A stretch of 64,000 nucleotides of DNA from Fastidiosipila sp963510375 (GTDB taxonomy: Bacteria; Bacillota; Clostridia; Saccharofermentanales; Fastidiosipilaceae): positions 7,724 through 71,723 of the forward strand of contig CAUPES010000009.1 of NCBI GenBank assembly GCA_963510375.1, written 5' to 3'. The position numbers and the translations under genes were made by a program. The first letter of the stretch is position 1. Every line of letters begins with the position of its first letter. Shown piece after piece: positions 42,970 through 50,886 of this stretch. The notes below the pieces were generated by a model that had not been told where the DNA came from, made no database searches, and was given only the letters and a program-made list of their open reading frames with translations.

Positions 42970-44907
42970 ATGTCAGACAAAGTTTTGTACCGTGCTTGGC
43001 GACCACTTGATTTTGACCAAGTTGTTGGTCAAGAACATGTAGTAAGTGCTCTTAGGCAAGCTGCAATTAGCGGCTCAATTGCTCACGCCTATCTATTCAG
43101 TGGTACTAGAGGGACAGGTAAAACTTCTTTAGCCAAAATTTTCGCAAGAGCTATTAATTGTCCTAACCTAAGTAATGAAGGTAACCCATGTAACAAATGC
43201 GATATTTGTCAGGATGCTATCAAGGGCACATTGTTAGATATAATCGAAATGGATGCTGCCTCTAATAATAGTGTTGATGATATTAGGAAAATTACTGATG
43301 AAGTTTTGTTCTTACCTACTGTAGCTAAATATAAAGTTTATATAATTGATGAGGTTCATATGCTCTCCACCGCAGCATTTAATGCCTTGCTAAAAACACT
43401 AGAAGAACCTCCTGCTCATGCGGTCTTTATTTTGGCAACAACAGATCCTCAAAGAATTCCGGCAACTATACTTTCTCGTTGTCAGCGTTACGATTTTAAG
43501 CGTATTAAATCACACGACATGCATGATCATCTTGCTCTAATTGCAAAAGAAAATAATATTAATATCGATGAAGATGGATTATTGACTATCATTAATTTCT
43601 CTGAAGGTGCTTTGCGTGATGCTATATCGTTATTAGATCAATCAAGAAGTATTTACTCGAATAAAGTTATAACTCGTGACGATATTTTGAATATGGTTGG
43701 AGTTGTAAGTGATGAGTTTCTCGAGGAAATAATTTATAACTTGGTCTCTGGCGATGTTGACGAGTTAATGTTAAGTATAGAAAAATTAATTATAGAGGGC
43801 GGAGACATTAGTCGATTCACTTCTTCTCTAGCTCAATACCTTAGAAATTTGTTGGTTTACAAAACCAGTAAAGCTCCAGAGAAAATTTTGCAGGTTAATT
43901 CTAGAACACTAGAAACCCTTGGTAAACTTGCTCAAATTTATAGTGCTCAGAACTTAATTGAAGACATCGCTTTCGTAGCGAACTTGCAACAAGACCTTAA
44001 ATACTCAGAAAATCCAAGAATTACTCTGGAAGTTGCTTTGATCCAATTACTTCAAAATGTCAAAAATAACAGAAGTAATTCGGAGCTTACACCGCCCATG
44101 CAGTTAAGCAAACCTAAAACAGAAATTGATACGTCTATAAAAACTGGAGCAGAAACTACTAATGTTAATGATTTAGCCCCAGCAAAAAGCGAGTCACCTA
44201 AAGTTAAAGCTCAGGAAATTGAACCTGAAAAAAATACTATACAAGAAAGTGAAGTTCAAGAAGCTACTTCTCAAGCTGTTGAAGCCCAACCTTCCGAACA
44301 TTTAAGTCTTGAACCTTCAACTCCTACAACTGAATTTCCTGAAGCAGAAGAAATTAAAACTGAAGCCACACCAGATTTTTCTAGCGGAATAAATCTGATG
44401 TTAGATCCAAGTTCAGCTAAAATTGTCAAAGAACCTAAACCCACAAAATCAGGGGCGATTAACAGTTCAAAACTCACAGAAACTACTTCACCTACAACCG
44501 AACCAACATCAACTCCAACTAAGATTTTTTCACAAGAAGAACTTAAGGGTATCTGGCATAAATTTATCAATGAGTTGAACGAGCAAGATCCACTTCTAGC
44601 TATACTACTCAACACTTGCCAATACTATGTGGAAGATGATAAGTTTATTATTAATTTCGAAACTGAACAAATTCATATATATGATAAAATTAATACTCAC
44701 GAGATTAAGGCAAGAGTATTACAAGCTTTTATAGAAGCTAATGCAAATACTCACTTGAGTCTTGATTTTAATATCGCTGGTAGATCTGTCGATGAAGTAG
44801 ATACTACTAAGCAGACCAAAGAAGAGCCTGAGTGGGTCCAACGTATGAAAGCAGCTGCAGAAGCTATGGACATTCCCATTCAAGAAGATATAGATGATAT
44901 AGATTAA
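42970..44907 (+). CDS. dnaX: DNA polymerase III subunits gamma and tau
   Basis: Clamp-loader ATPase. Domains: AAA+ (about 1-240) with Walker A GTRGTGKTS (41-49), zinc cysteines CPNLSNEGNPCNKCDIC (about 60-76), Walker B IIDEVHML and sensor ATTDPQRIPATILSRCQRY; the oligomerisation domain to about 370; a low-complexity Glu/Thr/Pro linker (about 375-525); and a C-terminal tau domain (about 530-645). The open frame begins at 42958, but GGAGG at 42960-42964 lies inside it and ATG 42970 is the proper start. An A7 run at 44228-44234 could give a short gamma form by -1 frameshift (see findings). Confidence 0.95.
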   Translation: MSDKVLYRAWRPLDFDQVVGQEHVVSALRQAAISGSIAHAYLFSGTRGTGKTSLAKIFARAINCPNLSNEGNPCNKCDICQDAIKGTLLDIIEMDAASNNSVDDIRKITDEVLFLPTVAKYKVYIIDEVHMLSTAAFNALLKTLEEPPAHAVFILATTDPQRIPATILSRCQRYDFKRIKSHDMHDHLALIAKENNINIDEDGLLTIINFSEGALRDAISLLDQSRSIYSNKVITRDDILNMVGVVSDEFLEEIIYNLVSGDVDELMLSIEKLIIEGGDISRFTSSLAQYLRNLLVYKTSKAPEKILQVNSRTLETLGKLAQIYSAQNLIEDIAFVANLQQDLKYSENPRITLEVALIQLLQNVKNNRSNSELTPPMQLSKPKTEIDTSIKTGAETTNVNDLAPAKSESPKVKAQEIEPEKNTIQESEVQEATSQAVEAQPSEHLSLEPSTPTTEFPEAEEIKTEATPDFSSGINLMLDPSSAKIVKEPKPTKSGAINSSKLTETTSPTTEPTSTPTKIFSQEELKGIWHKFINELNEQDPLLAILLNTCQYYVEDDKFIINFETEQIHIYDKINTHEIKARVLQAFIEANANTHLSLDFNIAGRSVDEVDTTKQTKEEPEWVQRMKAAAEAMDIPIQEDIDDID

Positions 44908-44929
44908 TTACACATTAAAGGAGAAAAAT

Positions 44930-45289
44930 ATGGCTAAAAAACGTGGAGGTTTCCCTGGCGGTTTTGGTGGTGGAAACATTAATCAATTAATGAAACAAGC
45001 TCAAAAAATGCAAGCTGATCTTGCTAAAGCACAAGAAGAGATAGCTGATTTGGTTGTTGAGCATACTGCAGGTGGTGGCATGGTTACTGTTAAAATGAAT
45101 GGTGAGCATGAACTACTAGAACTTAATATTGATCCAGACGCACTAGATCCCGAAGATGTAGATATCCTACAAGATACTATTATTGCTGCTATCAACGGTG
45201 CTAATAAGAAGCTAGCAGAAGAAAGTGATAGTAAAATGGGTGGTCTGACTAGTGGATTGCCTGGTGGTTTGGGCGGATTAGGTTTCTAA
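44930..45289 (+). CDS. ebfC: YbaB/EbfC nucleoid-associated protein
   Basis: A 119-residue DNA-binding dimer. The core MKQAQKMQADLAKAQEEIADLVVEHTAGGGMVTV (20-53) and the strand GEHELLELNIDP are family hallmarks. Gly-rich ends flank it. It sits between dnaX (22-base gap, AGGAG) and recR (one base gap), the standard order, and is thought to help recombination or replication restart. Confidence 0.95.
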   Translation: MAKKRGGFPGGFGGGNINQLMKQAQKMQADLAKAQEEIADLVVEHTAGGGMVTVKMNGEHELLELNIDPDALDPEDVDILQDTIIAAINGANKKLAEESDSKMGGLTSGLPGGLGGLGF

Positions 45290-45290
45290 T

Positions 45291-45893
45291 ATGGCAGGAT
45301 ACGCAAGTAGTATTGCTAAACTTATTTCACAACTTAATCGTTTACCTGGGATTGGCCGCAAGACAGCTCAACGCTTGGCGTTTTTCATTCTTAACATGGA
45401 TAAAAGCGATGTTGATGACTTTGCGCAATCTATTATTGATGCGAAGAATAATGTTAAGTTTTGTCAAGAATGTTGTAACTTAACTGATCAGGATCTTTGC
45501 GATATTTGTGCATCTGATAGTAGAGATAAGAGCACAATCTGTGTTGTTGAAAATCCATCAGATGTTGTTGCTATGGAGAAGACCAAAGAGTTTTCAGGTC
45601 TTTATCATGTTTTACATGGTAGCATCTCGCCTATGGAAAATATTGGGCCAGAAGATATTCACTTACGTGAACTTCTACAAAGATTGCAACGCCATGAGGA
45701 AATTCAAGAAATTATTCTGGCAAATAACTCTAATGTAGAGGGTGAGGCGACTGCAAATTATATTGCTAGATTAGTCAAGCCGAGCGGAATCAAATGCTCA
45801 CGAATTGCTAGTGGCTTGCCTTACGGCTCTAGTTTAGAATATGCCGATGAAGTAACATTGGGTAGAGCTATCGAAGGTAGAACTGAGCTTTAG
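45291..45893 (+). CDS. recR: Recombination mediator RecR
   Basis: Works with RecF/RecO to load RecA at gaps. Residues 9-30 hold the helix-hairpin-helix (LNRLPGIGRKTAQRLAFF), 57-72 the four-Cys zinc finger (CQECCNLTDQDLCDIC), and about 80-175 the Toprim domain (ICVVENPSDVVAME; ILANNSNVEGEATANYIA). The C-terminal RIASGLPYGSSLEYADEVTLGRA is the Walker-B-like end. Length 200 is exact. Its ATG follows the ebfC stop by one base. Confidence 0.97.
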   Translation: MAGYASSIAKLISQLNRLPGIGRKTAQRLAFFILNMDKSDVDDFAQSIIDAKNNVKFCQECCNLTDQDLCDICASDSRDKSTICVVENPSDVVAMEKTKEFSGLYHVLHGSISPMENIGPEDIHLRELLQRLQRHEEIQEIILANNSNVEGEATANYIARLVKPSGIKCSRIASGLPYGSSLEYADEVTLGRAIEGRTEL

Positions 45894-45948
45894 CTCTAAT
45901 TTTTCAAACATGATTTGATATATATATTTAACGCCAAATACAAAAGAA

Positions 45949-45995
45949 AAAAGTCTATTATTTGCATCACCGCAGAATAGACTTTTATTTTTTAA
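45949..45995. terminator. Bidirectional terminator between recR and divIC
   Basis: AAAAGTCTATT (45949-45959) pairs perfectly with AATAGACTTTT (45976-45986), followed by T-runs on the plus strand and TTTTTTCTTTTG on the minus. It lies between convergent genes. Confidence 0.88.
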
Positions 45996-46011
45996 TTTTT
46001 CTAAACAAAAT

Positions 46012-46359
46012 TTAATTTACATCGATGAAAATAATTTCATCTTTTCTGATCATTCCTAGTTCTTCTCTAGCTAGTTTTTCTATTGCTTCAGGTTCACCAG
46101 CCATAGATTCTTGCTGATCTATTCTAGCCGCTTCAGCCTTTTTTTGGTCTAAAACTGCTTTTAAATCAACTTGTTCTGCCAAAAGATTATTTTTTTCTGC
46201 ATTTTGCTTCAAAACTAAGGCTGCACTAATAAAAAACAACAATGCAAACATAATAATTACCAATAACCAGGTTACAGAAAGATTAAGTGCAGATTGGGAT
46301 TTGCTCTTTAGACTCTTAAATAAGTTTCCATTAAATTTTAATTTACTATTAAGTTTCAT
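46012..46359 (-). CDS. divIC: FtsB/DivIC-type septum formation initiator
   Basis: A 115-residue single-pass membrane protein: basic cytoplasmic head, helix at about 28-49, then a coiled coil (about 50-85, KNNLLAEQVDLKAVLDQKKAE) and the closing IEKLAREELGMIRKDEIIFIDV, which is the DivIC/FtsB signature. It forms the divisome core with FtsL and DivIB. It follows rqcP by seven bases; no yabP/yabQ lie between them. Confidence 0.88.
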   Translation of the reverse strand: MKLNSKLKFNGNLFKSLKSKSQSALNLSVTWLLVIIMFALLFFISAALVLKQNAEKNNLLAEQVDLKAVLDQKKAEAARIDQQESMAGEPEAIEKLAREELGMIRKDEIIFIDVN

Positions 46360-46366
46360 CTTTAAA

Positions 46367-46669
46367 CTAAAACTCCTCTAACACGCCCTCATCTATAGCT
46401 TCAACATCTTCTAATTCTACTTTTTCGTTAGAAATAAGCTCATACAGTTCAGAAGCCTCATCTTTTGCAACATGATCTTTTAGCTCAAGTACTTTGACAG
46501 TAATAATTCTCTGGTTAAAGTTTATGGTAATCTCGTCTCCTACCTTAACTTTGCTACCAGACTTTGCAGGTCTAGAGTTTACTTGAACTCTGCCTCTATC
46601 ACAAGCCTCCGCCGCTACAGTTCTTCTCTTAAATAATCTACTAACTTTCAAAAACCTATCTAATCTCAT
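46367..46669 (-). CDS. rqcP: S4-domain RNA-binding protein RqcP
   Basis: A 100-residue S4 protein: MRLDRFLKVSRLFKRRTVAAEACDRGRVQVN (1-31) followed by the KVKVGDEITINF strand. RqcP (YabO) acts with RqcH in adding alanine tails to stalled nascent chains in ribosome quality control. Its position just before divIC matches Bacillus yabO. The last 15 residues are acidic and extra to the minimal family. Confidence 0.88.
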   Translation of the reverse strand: MRLDRFLKVSRLFKRRTVAAEACDRGRVQVNSRPAKSGSKVKVGDEITINFNQRIITVKVLELKDHVAKDEASELYELISNEKVELEDVEAIDEGVLEEF

Positions 46670-46746
46670 TAAACTTCGCTTTCGCTTTTCTGATAAACCT
46701 AGTCTATCTCATTTATCCTCATCAAATTACTCAAACATCTACTTGC

Positions 46747-47022
46747 CTAAATATTTCGCCCATCATCAAGCCAGGTCAACTGTAATCTATCGAAAGTAAC
46801 TACTTCAACAAATTGTTCCGCCGTAAAAAAAGTCTGATGGAATCTCGCAAATTCTTGAGTATTCTTCTGCATCCACAACGGTGGAGACACATCTAGTTGC
46901 TTAGATATAGCTAGGAAACACTTCTCCAATTGTGCTGTAAATCCCAAGTCCTCTTCAAGATTCTCAGCATCTATGATCCTAACTACCTTGTTGCCTTTAT
47001 ATACTTTAGCTTCAATCTGCAT
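46747..47022 (-). CDS. Conserved small hypothetical protein
   Basis: A 91-residue soluble protein. It resembles small proteins I recall from other Clostridia with the pattern LW..KN..EFA.F..T.F..EQF.E...FD (here about 49-82). No function is assigned to them as far as I know. It lies between the hexokinase gene (66 bases upstream) and rqcP (77 bases downstream) on the same strand and may share their transcript. Confidence 0.65.
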   Translation of the reverse strand: MQIEAKVYKGNKVVRIIDAENLEEDLGFTAQLEKCFLAISKQLDVSPPLWMQKNTQEFARFHQTFFTAEQFVEVVTFDRLQLTWLDDGRNI

Positions 47023-47088
47023 ATTCTCGTATTATTATTTGCTACTAATTACTTGCTGTCTAATTACCTTATTAACAACTCTGGCAAC

Positions 47089-48405
47089 TTACTCGTTCAT
47101 GAGTGCTGCTAAAGCTGAGCCAATTACGTTAGCATTTTCTACATGCAAGAATTCATTGTAGAAACCATATTTCTTATTAACAAATTGTTGGATATGGTAC
47201 ATAATTTTCTCACGCAAAAGATTAGCCTTGTAGAAAGTTGAGCCTTCCATAGTAATAGCCAAAGGTCTTACTGGGTTCTTACCAACACCTGTTTGAATAT
47301 GAATTCCTGCGACTATTACTGTTACAAGCATTGCTGCTCTCTCAAAAATATTGTCAATGATGTAGTATAAATTCTCTCTATCCAATTCATTAGCACAGCA
47401 TTGACTCAAAATTCCTGGTCCATAAGGTTCTTCTACAAATTCAGTTAATTCTGCACTCTCCAAGTCATATACTTCTGCGAAATTTTCCTTGAAGAAATCT
47501 GAGAACAAATTAGCATCTGCAACAGCTTCTCTAACCGCATATAAAACTTGTAGTCCAAGATATCTACCTGAGATCATTTTCTCCATTACCTGTGCACCTG
47601 GAACGTTAGTTGCTCTGTCAATTTCAATATCAATAGGACTTCTATTCGAAACTGAGTAGTCGCCACTCTCCATGTTAATGATCATATTTCCTAGTGGGTT
47701 CAGTTTACCCTCGAGTTTATTAATATTAGAATTTTGTTCTATATAAGCTGAGTTAATCCCTGTACCTAAGATAATGCCTGCGTATCCTGAATATTGTTTA
47801 GATCCACCACCTGAGAATCCTCCCAATAAAGCTGCAACTGTATCATTTAGCATGACAAAGTGGATATCATCAGTCTTGTGTCCACGCTCTTCGAGAACTT
47901 TCATAATTTCTTCACCAACAACTGTTCCAATCGCTTCTGGGATTTGGATTTCTTTGGTAAAGTTAATCAATCTACCATCATGACTTGGTAACATATCGCA
48001 AGCATATGAGAAGCAGAAACCAATTTTTCTACTATACTTCAAGAAAGGAGCTAGTTGATCTGCAATGAAACCATAGAATTCTTTGGCGCTAATTTCTCCA
48101 TCTGAACCTGGCATTGTCGCTTGCCTAAATTGAGAAATCTCTGTCTCACCATGCTCATTAAATTGAGTTAAACAGATTCTAAAGTTAGTACCACCAGCAT
48201 CCATTACAATAACTGGATCGTTGGTTGTGAAATCCTCACCCACAGTTAAATATGTAGGGATCATTCTCATTGACTCAGGCGGTACAGAACCACGTAAACC
48301 AGCGTGCATTGATTCGATAAACTTCTCAAGCTCTGCTTCCATATCAAGATCTTCTGCCCACATTTGTCTTTCTTTAAAGAATGCTTCAACTTCTACTCTA
48401 CCCAT
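47089..48405 (-). CDS. Hexokinase of the eukaryotic-type family
   Basis: ATP-dependent hexose kinase of the hexokinase_1/hexokinase_2 family, best known from eukaryotes and found in some Clostridia. Phosphate-binding motif VIVMDAGGTNFRICLTQF (about 66-83), LNDTVAALLGG (about 191-201), the adenosine-side GIILGTGINSAYIE (about 213) and MEGSTFYKA (about 391) are all present. The start is placed at 48405, six bases after GGAGG; the frame runs ten codons further up, but the promoter -10 at 48439-48444 makes that unlikely. It can phosphorylate glucose or mannose, fitting free mannose released by GH38. Confidence 0.88.
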   Translation of the reverse strand: MGRVEVEAFFKERQMWAEDLDMEAELEKFIESMHAGLRGSVPPESMRMIPTYLTVGEDFTTNDPVIVMDAGGTNFRICLTQFNEHGETEISQFRQATMPGSDGEISAKEFYGFIADQLAPFLKYSRKIGFCFSYACDMLPSHDGRLINFTKEIQIPEAIGTVVGEEIMKVLEERGHKTDDIHFVMLNDTVAALLGGFSGGGSKQYSGYAGIILGTGINSAYIEQNSNINKLEGKLNPLGNMIINMESGDYSVSNRSPIDIEIDRATNVPGAQVMEKMISGRYLGLQVLYAVREAVADANLFSDFFKENFAEVYDLESAELTEFVEEPYGPGILSQCCANELDRENLYYIIDNIFERAAMLVTVIVAGIHIQTGVGKNPVRPLAITMEGSTFYKANLLREKIMYHIQQFVNKKYGFYNEFLHVENANVIGSALAALMNE

Positions 48406-48438
48406 TATCAGCCTCCGATATTTTCTAATATTCATACT

Positions 48439-48467
48439 TTTATAGTAAAATATATCTTGTATAACAA
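48439..48467 (-). promoter_or_regulatory. Promoter of the hexokinase gene
   Basis: On the minus strand TTGTTA (48462-48467) and TATAAA (48439-48444) are separated by 17 bases. Transcription would start near 48432, leaving a short leader before ATG 48405. Confidence 0.6.
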
Positions 48468-48530
48468 TAACAAGTTTATCATATTTACTTAAGTATTAAA
48501 TACTTTGTAGATGATTTTTTAAGGAGAAAA

Positions 48531-49664
48531 ATGGAACAAATTTCTAATAAATCATTAAAATTAGTTTTAGTTGGTCTAGGAAGAGTTGCGGAGAAACATA
48601 TTAAAGCAGTTAAACACCTGGGAAATACTTATGAAATAGTTGCATTGGTTGATAATAACGCCAGCAGACAAGTAGAAGTAAATGAAACATTCAATCTAAA
48701 TTTAAACACAAATAACTTTTTTCAAAGTCTTGCTGACTTCTACAATAGTGGTTTAACTGCTGATGTTGTAGCAATTGCAACTCCATCAGGAACTCACTAC
48801 TCACTTGCTAAATTAGCTTTGGAACATGGATCCCACTTAATGGTTGAGAAACCTTTAACCTTAAATCTCCAAGAAGCATATGAGTTATTAGAGTTATCTC
48901 GTATTAAAAATCTTAAAGTGGCAGTGGGACATATTTATAGGTTCTTCCCTATTGTTGATCAGTTGCAAAAAGATATAGCTAATGGAGAATTTGGTAAAGT
49001 TTTGGCCGCTGACGTAATTGTACATTGGGGACATGATCAAGCTTATTATGACCAAGCCGCTTGGAGAGGAACTTGGGCTCAAGACGGTGGTGCCATGATG
49101 AACCAAACAGTCCATGCACTAGATCTCATGACCTGGCTATTATCTAGCAAAATCAATTCTGTTCAGGGCCAGATCAAGCAACTTACACACAAGATGGAAG
49201 CAGAGGACTACGGTGCTGCTCTCTTAGAAATGGACAAAGGATTCGTCTGCCGCATAGAAGGTACAACTAATACTCCAGAAAATCAGCAATCCGCATCATT
49301 CTATATTTCCACTGAACGTGCAGAAATATCTGCAGGTCTCAAAAAGAAAAAACCTTACTTCTCAATTATTAGAAGAGATGGCAAAAAATTAACCGGTAAA
49401 TATATTAGAGCTTTTCTTGCTCAAGTATGGAAAAACGGAGTCAGGAAATCTATTAATGAGTTCGCTAACCCACACACCGGAATCTTCAAAGATTTAGCTA
49501 CTTCTATTCACCAAGACAGATCTCCTCGTGCAAATGTCCTCGACGGCCTGCAGTCTGTTGAAGCAATTCTAGCTATTTATAAATCCGCCTTGAATGATGG
49601 TAATTCCGTAAAATTACCAATAGAGAAAGATTTCACACTAGGACAGATGAAGGGGTTCTTTTAA
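48531..49664 (+). CDS. Gfo/Idh/MocA-family oxidoreductase
   Basis: A 377-residue NAD(P)-dependent dehydrogenase, usually acting on sugars or sugar nucleotides. The Rossmann loop is VGLGRVAEKHIKA (14-26), then VDNNASR, ATPSGTHYSLA (about 84-94) and the EKP motif MVEKPLTLN (about 104-112; catalytic Lys). The GHIYRF and MNQTVHALDLMTWL (about 191-204) segments complete the active site. AAGGAGA precedes the ATG. Substrate unknown; it is divergent from hexokinase and closed by a terminator at 49721. Confidence 0.9.
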   Translation: MEQISNKSLKLVLVGLGRVAEKHIKAVKHLGNTYEIVALVDNNASRQVEVNETFNLNLNTNNFFQSLADFYNSGLTADVVAIATPSGTHYSLAKLALEHGSHLMVEKPLTLNLQEAYELLELSRIKNLKVAVGHIYRFFPIVDQLQKDIANGEFGKVLAADVIVHWGHDQAYYDQAAWRGTWAQDGGAMMNQTVHALDLMTWLLSSKINSVQGQIKQLTHKMEAEDYGAALLEMDKGFVCRIEGTTNTPENQQSASFYISTERAEISAGLKKKKPYFSIIRRDGKKLTGKYIRAFLAQVWKNGVRKSINEFANPHTGIFKDLATSIHQDRSPRANVLDGLQSVEAILAIYKSALNDGNSVKLPIEKDFTLGQMKGFF

Positions 49665-49720
49665 TTAAGTTTTTTAATAAATAGATTTCAATTTTCAGCA
49701 AAACACAATTTCTAAACAAA

Positions 49721-49748
49721 AGAAGCGTTGTCCAAAAACAACGCTTCT
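49721..49748. terminator. Hairpin terminator between convergent genes
   Basis: AGAAGCGTTGT and ACAACGCTTCT pair perfectly around a six-base loop; tails are TCTAATTTTATTT on the plus strand and TTTTGTTT on the minus, so it can end both flanking genes. Confidence 0.85.
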
Positions 49749-49774
49749 CTAATTTTATTTTCTAAACTCCAACT

Positions 49775-50311
49775 TTAGCGCCTGTGCTTTCTCCCAGATC
49801 CAAAAGTCGTTTTGTTTTTTCTTTCACTAGCTTTACCTGCGAAAAACGAGCTAACAACGGACGAGACTTTAGGGAAAACCCCAGAACCTCCCCAGCCACC
49901 AAAGCTGAATCTGCTGACTAAATTATTTGCAACATTACTTACTCCGTCACTAACTCCAACAACCATATTACTTACTGAATCAAGAGCACTATTAACTGAT
50001 TCCAAAGCCTCAATTACGGCTGCTAACAACTCTGGACTTGCTATTGCTAGGTCGTCAGTAATATCAACTACATTCTCCAAAATATCACGAATATGGATAC
50101 CCATAGCTGGTAATTCTCTACTCATCTCTTCTACTGGAGTAGAAACCTCATCTATAAGTTCATTCATTCTACTTACTGTTCCGATTAACTTGAATACAAG
50201 CAAAATCAAAGCAACTAGCAATACTATTCCACCTATGATCAGCAACGCTATGCCAAGTTGTTTCAAGTCTATATTCACTGTTTGTAAAGCAACTGTTGCA
50301 ACTGTACTCAT
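49775..50311 (-). CDS. Membrane protein of DUF948-like type, unknown
   Basis: A 178-residue protein with one long N-terminal membrane helix (about 17-43), then a helical stretch with regular hydrophobic spacing (VSRMNELIDEVSTPVEEM onward, to about 120) and a Gly/Ser/Lys-rich tail. This build resembles small DUF948-type general stress membrane proteins, which sit beside YtxH as here. GGAGAG precedes the ATG. It lies 48 bases after the YtxH gene in the same direction and is probably its partner at the envelope. Function unknown. Confidence 0.65.
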   Translation of the reverse strand: MSTVATVALQTVNIDLKQLGIALLIIGGIVLLVALILLVFKLIGTVSRMNELIDEVSTPVEEMSRELPAMGIHIRDILENVVDITDDLAIASPELLAAVIEALESVNSALDSVSNMVVGVSDGVSNVANNLVSRFSFGGWGGSGVFPKVSSVVSSFFAGKASERKNKTTFGSGRKHRR

Positions 50312-50359
50312 TAGCTCTCTCCTCTAATATTTTTGCTCGTCATTTAATTAAACTAAAAA

Positions 50360-50806
50360 TTAGTCTTCAAAGTTAGGAGTAACTAAAGCTTGTCCAGCTA
50401 CTGGTGAGTCTGAATGCTCATTTGCTTGATTTCTACGAGCAATTCTAGCTACTTTTCTTTGATCTTTAACATCTTCAATATTATCTTTGAATTCATTGTA
50501 AGTGTCGGATACTTTTGCACCTAATTTACCACTTGCTTTGTTAATTTCTGAACCTAACTTACTTGTTGTTGCGCTAATCTTCTCGCCTAAATCTGAAGCA
50601 GCTTTTTTTGTTCTTCTGTAGCCTTCTTCTGTTGCATCTGCTATATCTTTACGTGTTTCTTTACCTGACTTTGGCGCAAATAATAAACCTAAGATAGCAC
50701 CTGTTGCAGCACCACCTAGCAAACCTAATACTGTACCCAAAGCAGTTCTACGATTATATCTTCTTCTTGTTTCACCGGTTATTGAACCAAATAAATCTCT
50801 TAACAT
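50360..50806 (-). CDS. YtxH-domain protein
   Basis: A 148-residue YtxH-family protein: a glycine-rich membrane helix GTVLGLLGGAATGAILGLLFAP (about 24-45) followed by KSGKETRKDI and a long amphipathic helix to about 115. In Bacillus the family belongs to the general stress regulon; function is unknown. AGGAGG lies before the ATG. It is followed by the DUF948-like gene, a pairing seen in many Firmicutes. Confidence 0.85.
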   Translation of the reverse strand: MLRDLFGSITGETRRRYNRRTALGTVLGLLGGAATGAILGLLFAPKSGKETRKDIADATEEGYRRTKKAASDLGEKISATTSKLGSEINKASGKLGAKVSDTYNEFKDNIEDVKDQRKVARIARRNQANEHSDSPVAGQALVTPNFED

Positions 50807-50886
50807 ATCATTACCTCCTAAATTGATGCAAGCATCAAAACTTTTTCATTTACCACTAATTATAACACAATTTATCTCTTAATCTG

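Noticed and set aside
44271..44615. Antisense frame within the dnaX linker
   Set aside because: A low-complexity shadow of the Glu/Thr/Pro linker with no start signals.
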